NCBI GenBank assembly: GCA_964540575.1
Contig: CAZINI010000044.1
Location: forward strand, 1 to 24,635
Direction: 5' to 3'
DNA from: UMGS1889 sp964540575
Lineage (GTDB): Bacteria > Bacillota > Clostridia > Oscillospirales > Ruminococcaceae
DNA length: 24,635 bases
This document shows positions 24,520 through 24,635 of the stretch, piece after piece. Every line of letters starts with the position of its first letter. Position 1 is the stretch's first letter. The position numbers were made by a program, and so were the translations under genes. The notes below the pieces were generated by a model that did not search any database, was not told the origin of the DNA, and saw only the letters and a program-made list of their open reading frames with translations.

Positions 24520-24593
24520 GCATTCATGCAGCCGATCATAGCGATGATCGCCAACACCGCCACCACACCGAATCCGATCATAAAGAATATCAT
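24516..24593 (-). CDS. Tiny hydrophobic membrane peptide, unknown
   Basis: A 25-residue ORF, MIFFMIGFGVVAVLAIIAMI then GCMNA, is almost wholly one transmembrane helix. Its TGA overlaps the next start (ATGA). The ribosome site is doubtful (AAAAGAG directly against the ATG), and an internal ATG four codons later has better spacing. Support comes mainly from the coupling. Confidence 0.4.
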   Translation of the reverse strand: MIFFMIGFGVVAVLAIIAMIGCMNA

Positions 24594-24635
24594 CTCTTTT
24601 CAAGATAAATATCTTCAATAATAGAAACACACTTT

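Overview
The window looks like a chromosomal segment of a gut or rumen Clostridia, probably close to Ruminococcus. This is inferred from moderate GC, strong GGAGG-type ribosome sites, consensus sigma-A promoters and the kinds of genes present; no rRNA or other taxonomic marker is visible. A metabolic block sits on the left, an accessory and defence block on the right, and mobile-element debris lies at both ends and between them.

Positions 1-985 are scar tissue: the 3' end of a large serine recombinase, its terminator, a frameshifted MATE efflux fragment and a frameshifted MerR-regulator fragment. Positions 986-11917 look like a carbohydrate locus. A divergent AraC regulator faces a secreted GH59 lipoprotein, which is followed by a cytoplasmic GH35 beta-galactosidase. 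A ROK repressor comes next, then a four-gene run: an NAD-type zinc polyol dehydrogenase, a GPH sugar:cation symporter, a PfkB/fructokinase-like kinase and a VOC protein. An HPr-like protein lacking the phosphorylatable His ends the block. A near-perfect 28-bp palindrome covers the predicted start point of the dehydrogenase promoter, and half of it recurs in front of the ROK gene, so ROK is the likely repressor of both. The probable logic is extracellular release of beta-galactosides, symport, intracellular cleavage, and polyol to ketose to ketose phosphate; the actual substrate is inferred.

Positions 11918-12868 hold a tyrosine-recombinase C-terminal remnant, a 48-residue ORF on the minus strand and AT-rich intergenic DNA. 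Positions 12869-19567 hold a complete type I restriction-modification operon (hsdM, three half-size hsdS modules, hsdR) behind a consensus promoter. The hsdS region is the most striking part of the window. A G10 tract lies exactly between modules 1 and 2, and an (AG)14 tract lies exactly between modules 2 and 3. Five TAEL repeats of the EcoR124 type sit in module 1, next to an 18-bp perfect inverted repeat. As written, all three modules are out of frame with one another. Loss of one G would make a 430-residue S1-S2 subunit, and loss of one AG would make a 437-residue S2-S3 subunit. The locus therefore looks like a two-switch phase-variable specificity system.

Convergent with hsdR is a minus-strand operon (22348-19589): a 54-residue four-Cys zinc-ribbon protein followed by three paralogous P-loop GTPases, two with amphipathic C-terminal tails. 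This is a candidate undescribed defence-associated GTPase system. An apparently intact IS1182-like element (about 22365-24194) abuts its 5' end and may have changed its promoter. The right edge carries two tiny ATGA-coupled membrane proteins of unknown function. Short GGGGCTG(C/T)TGCA hairpins recur at four places, including the IS ends.
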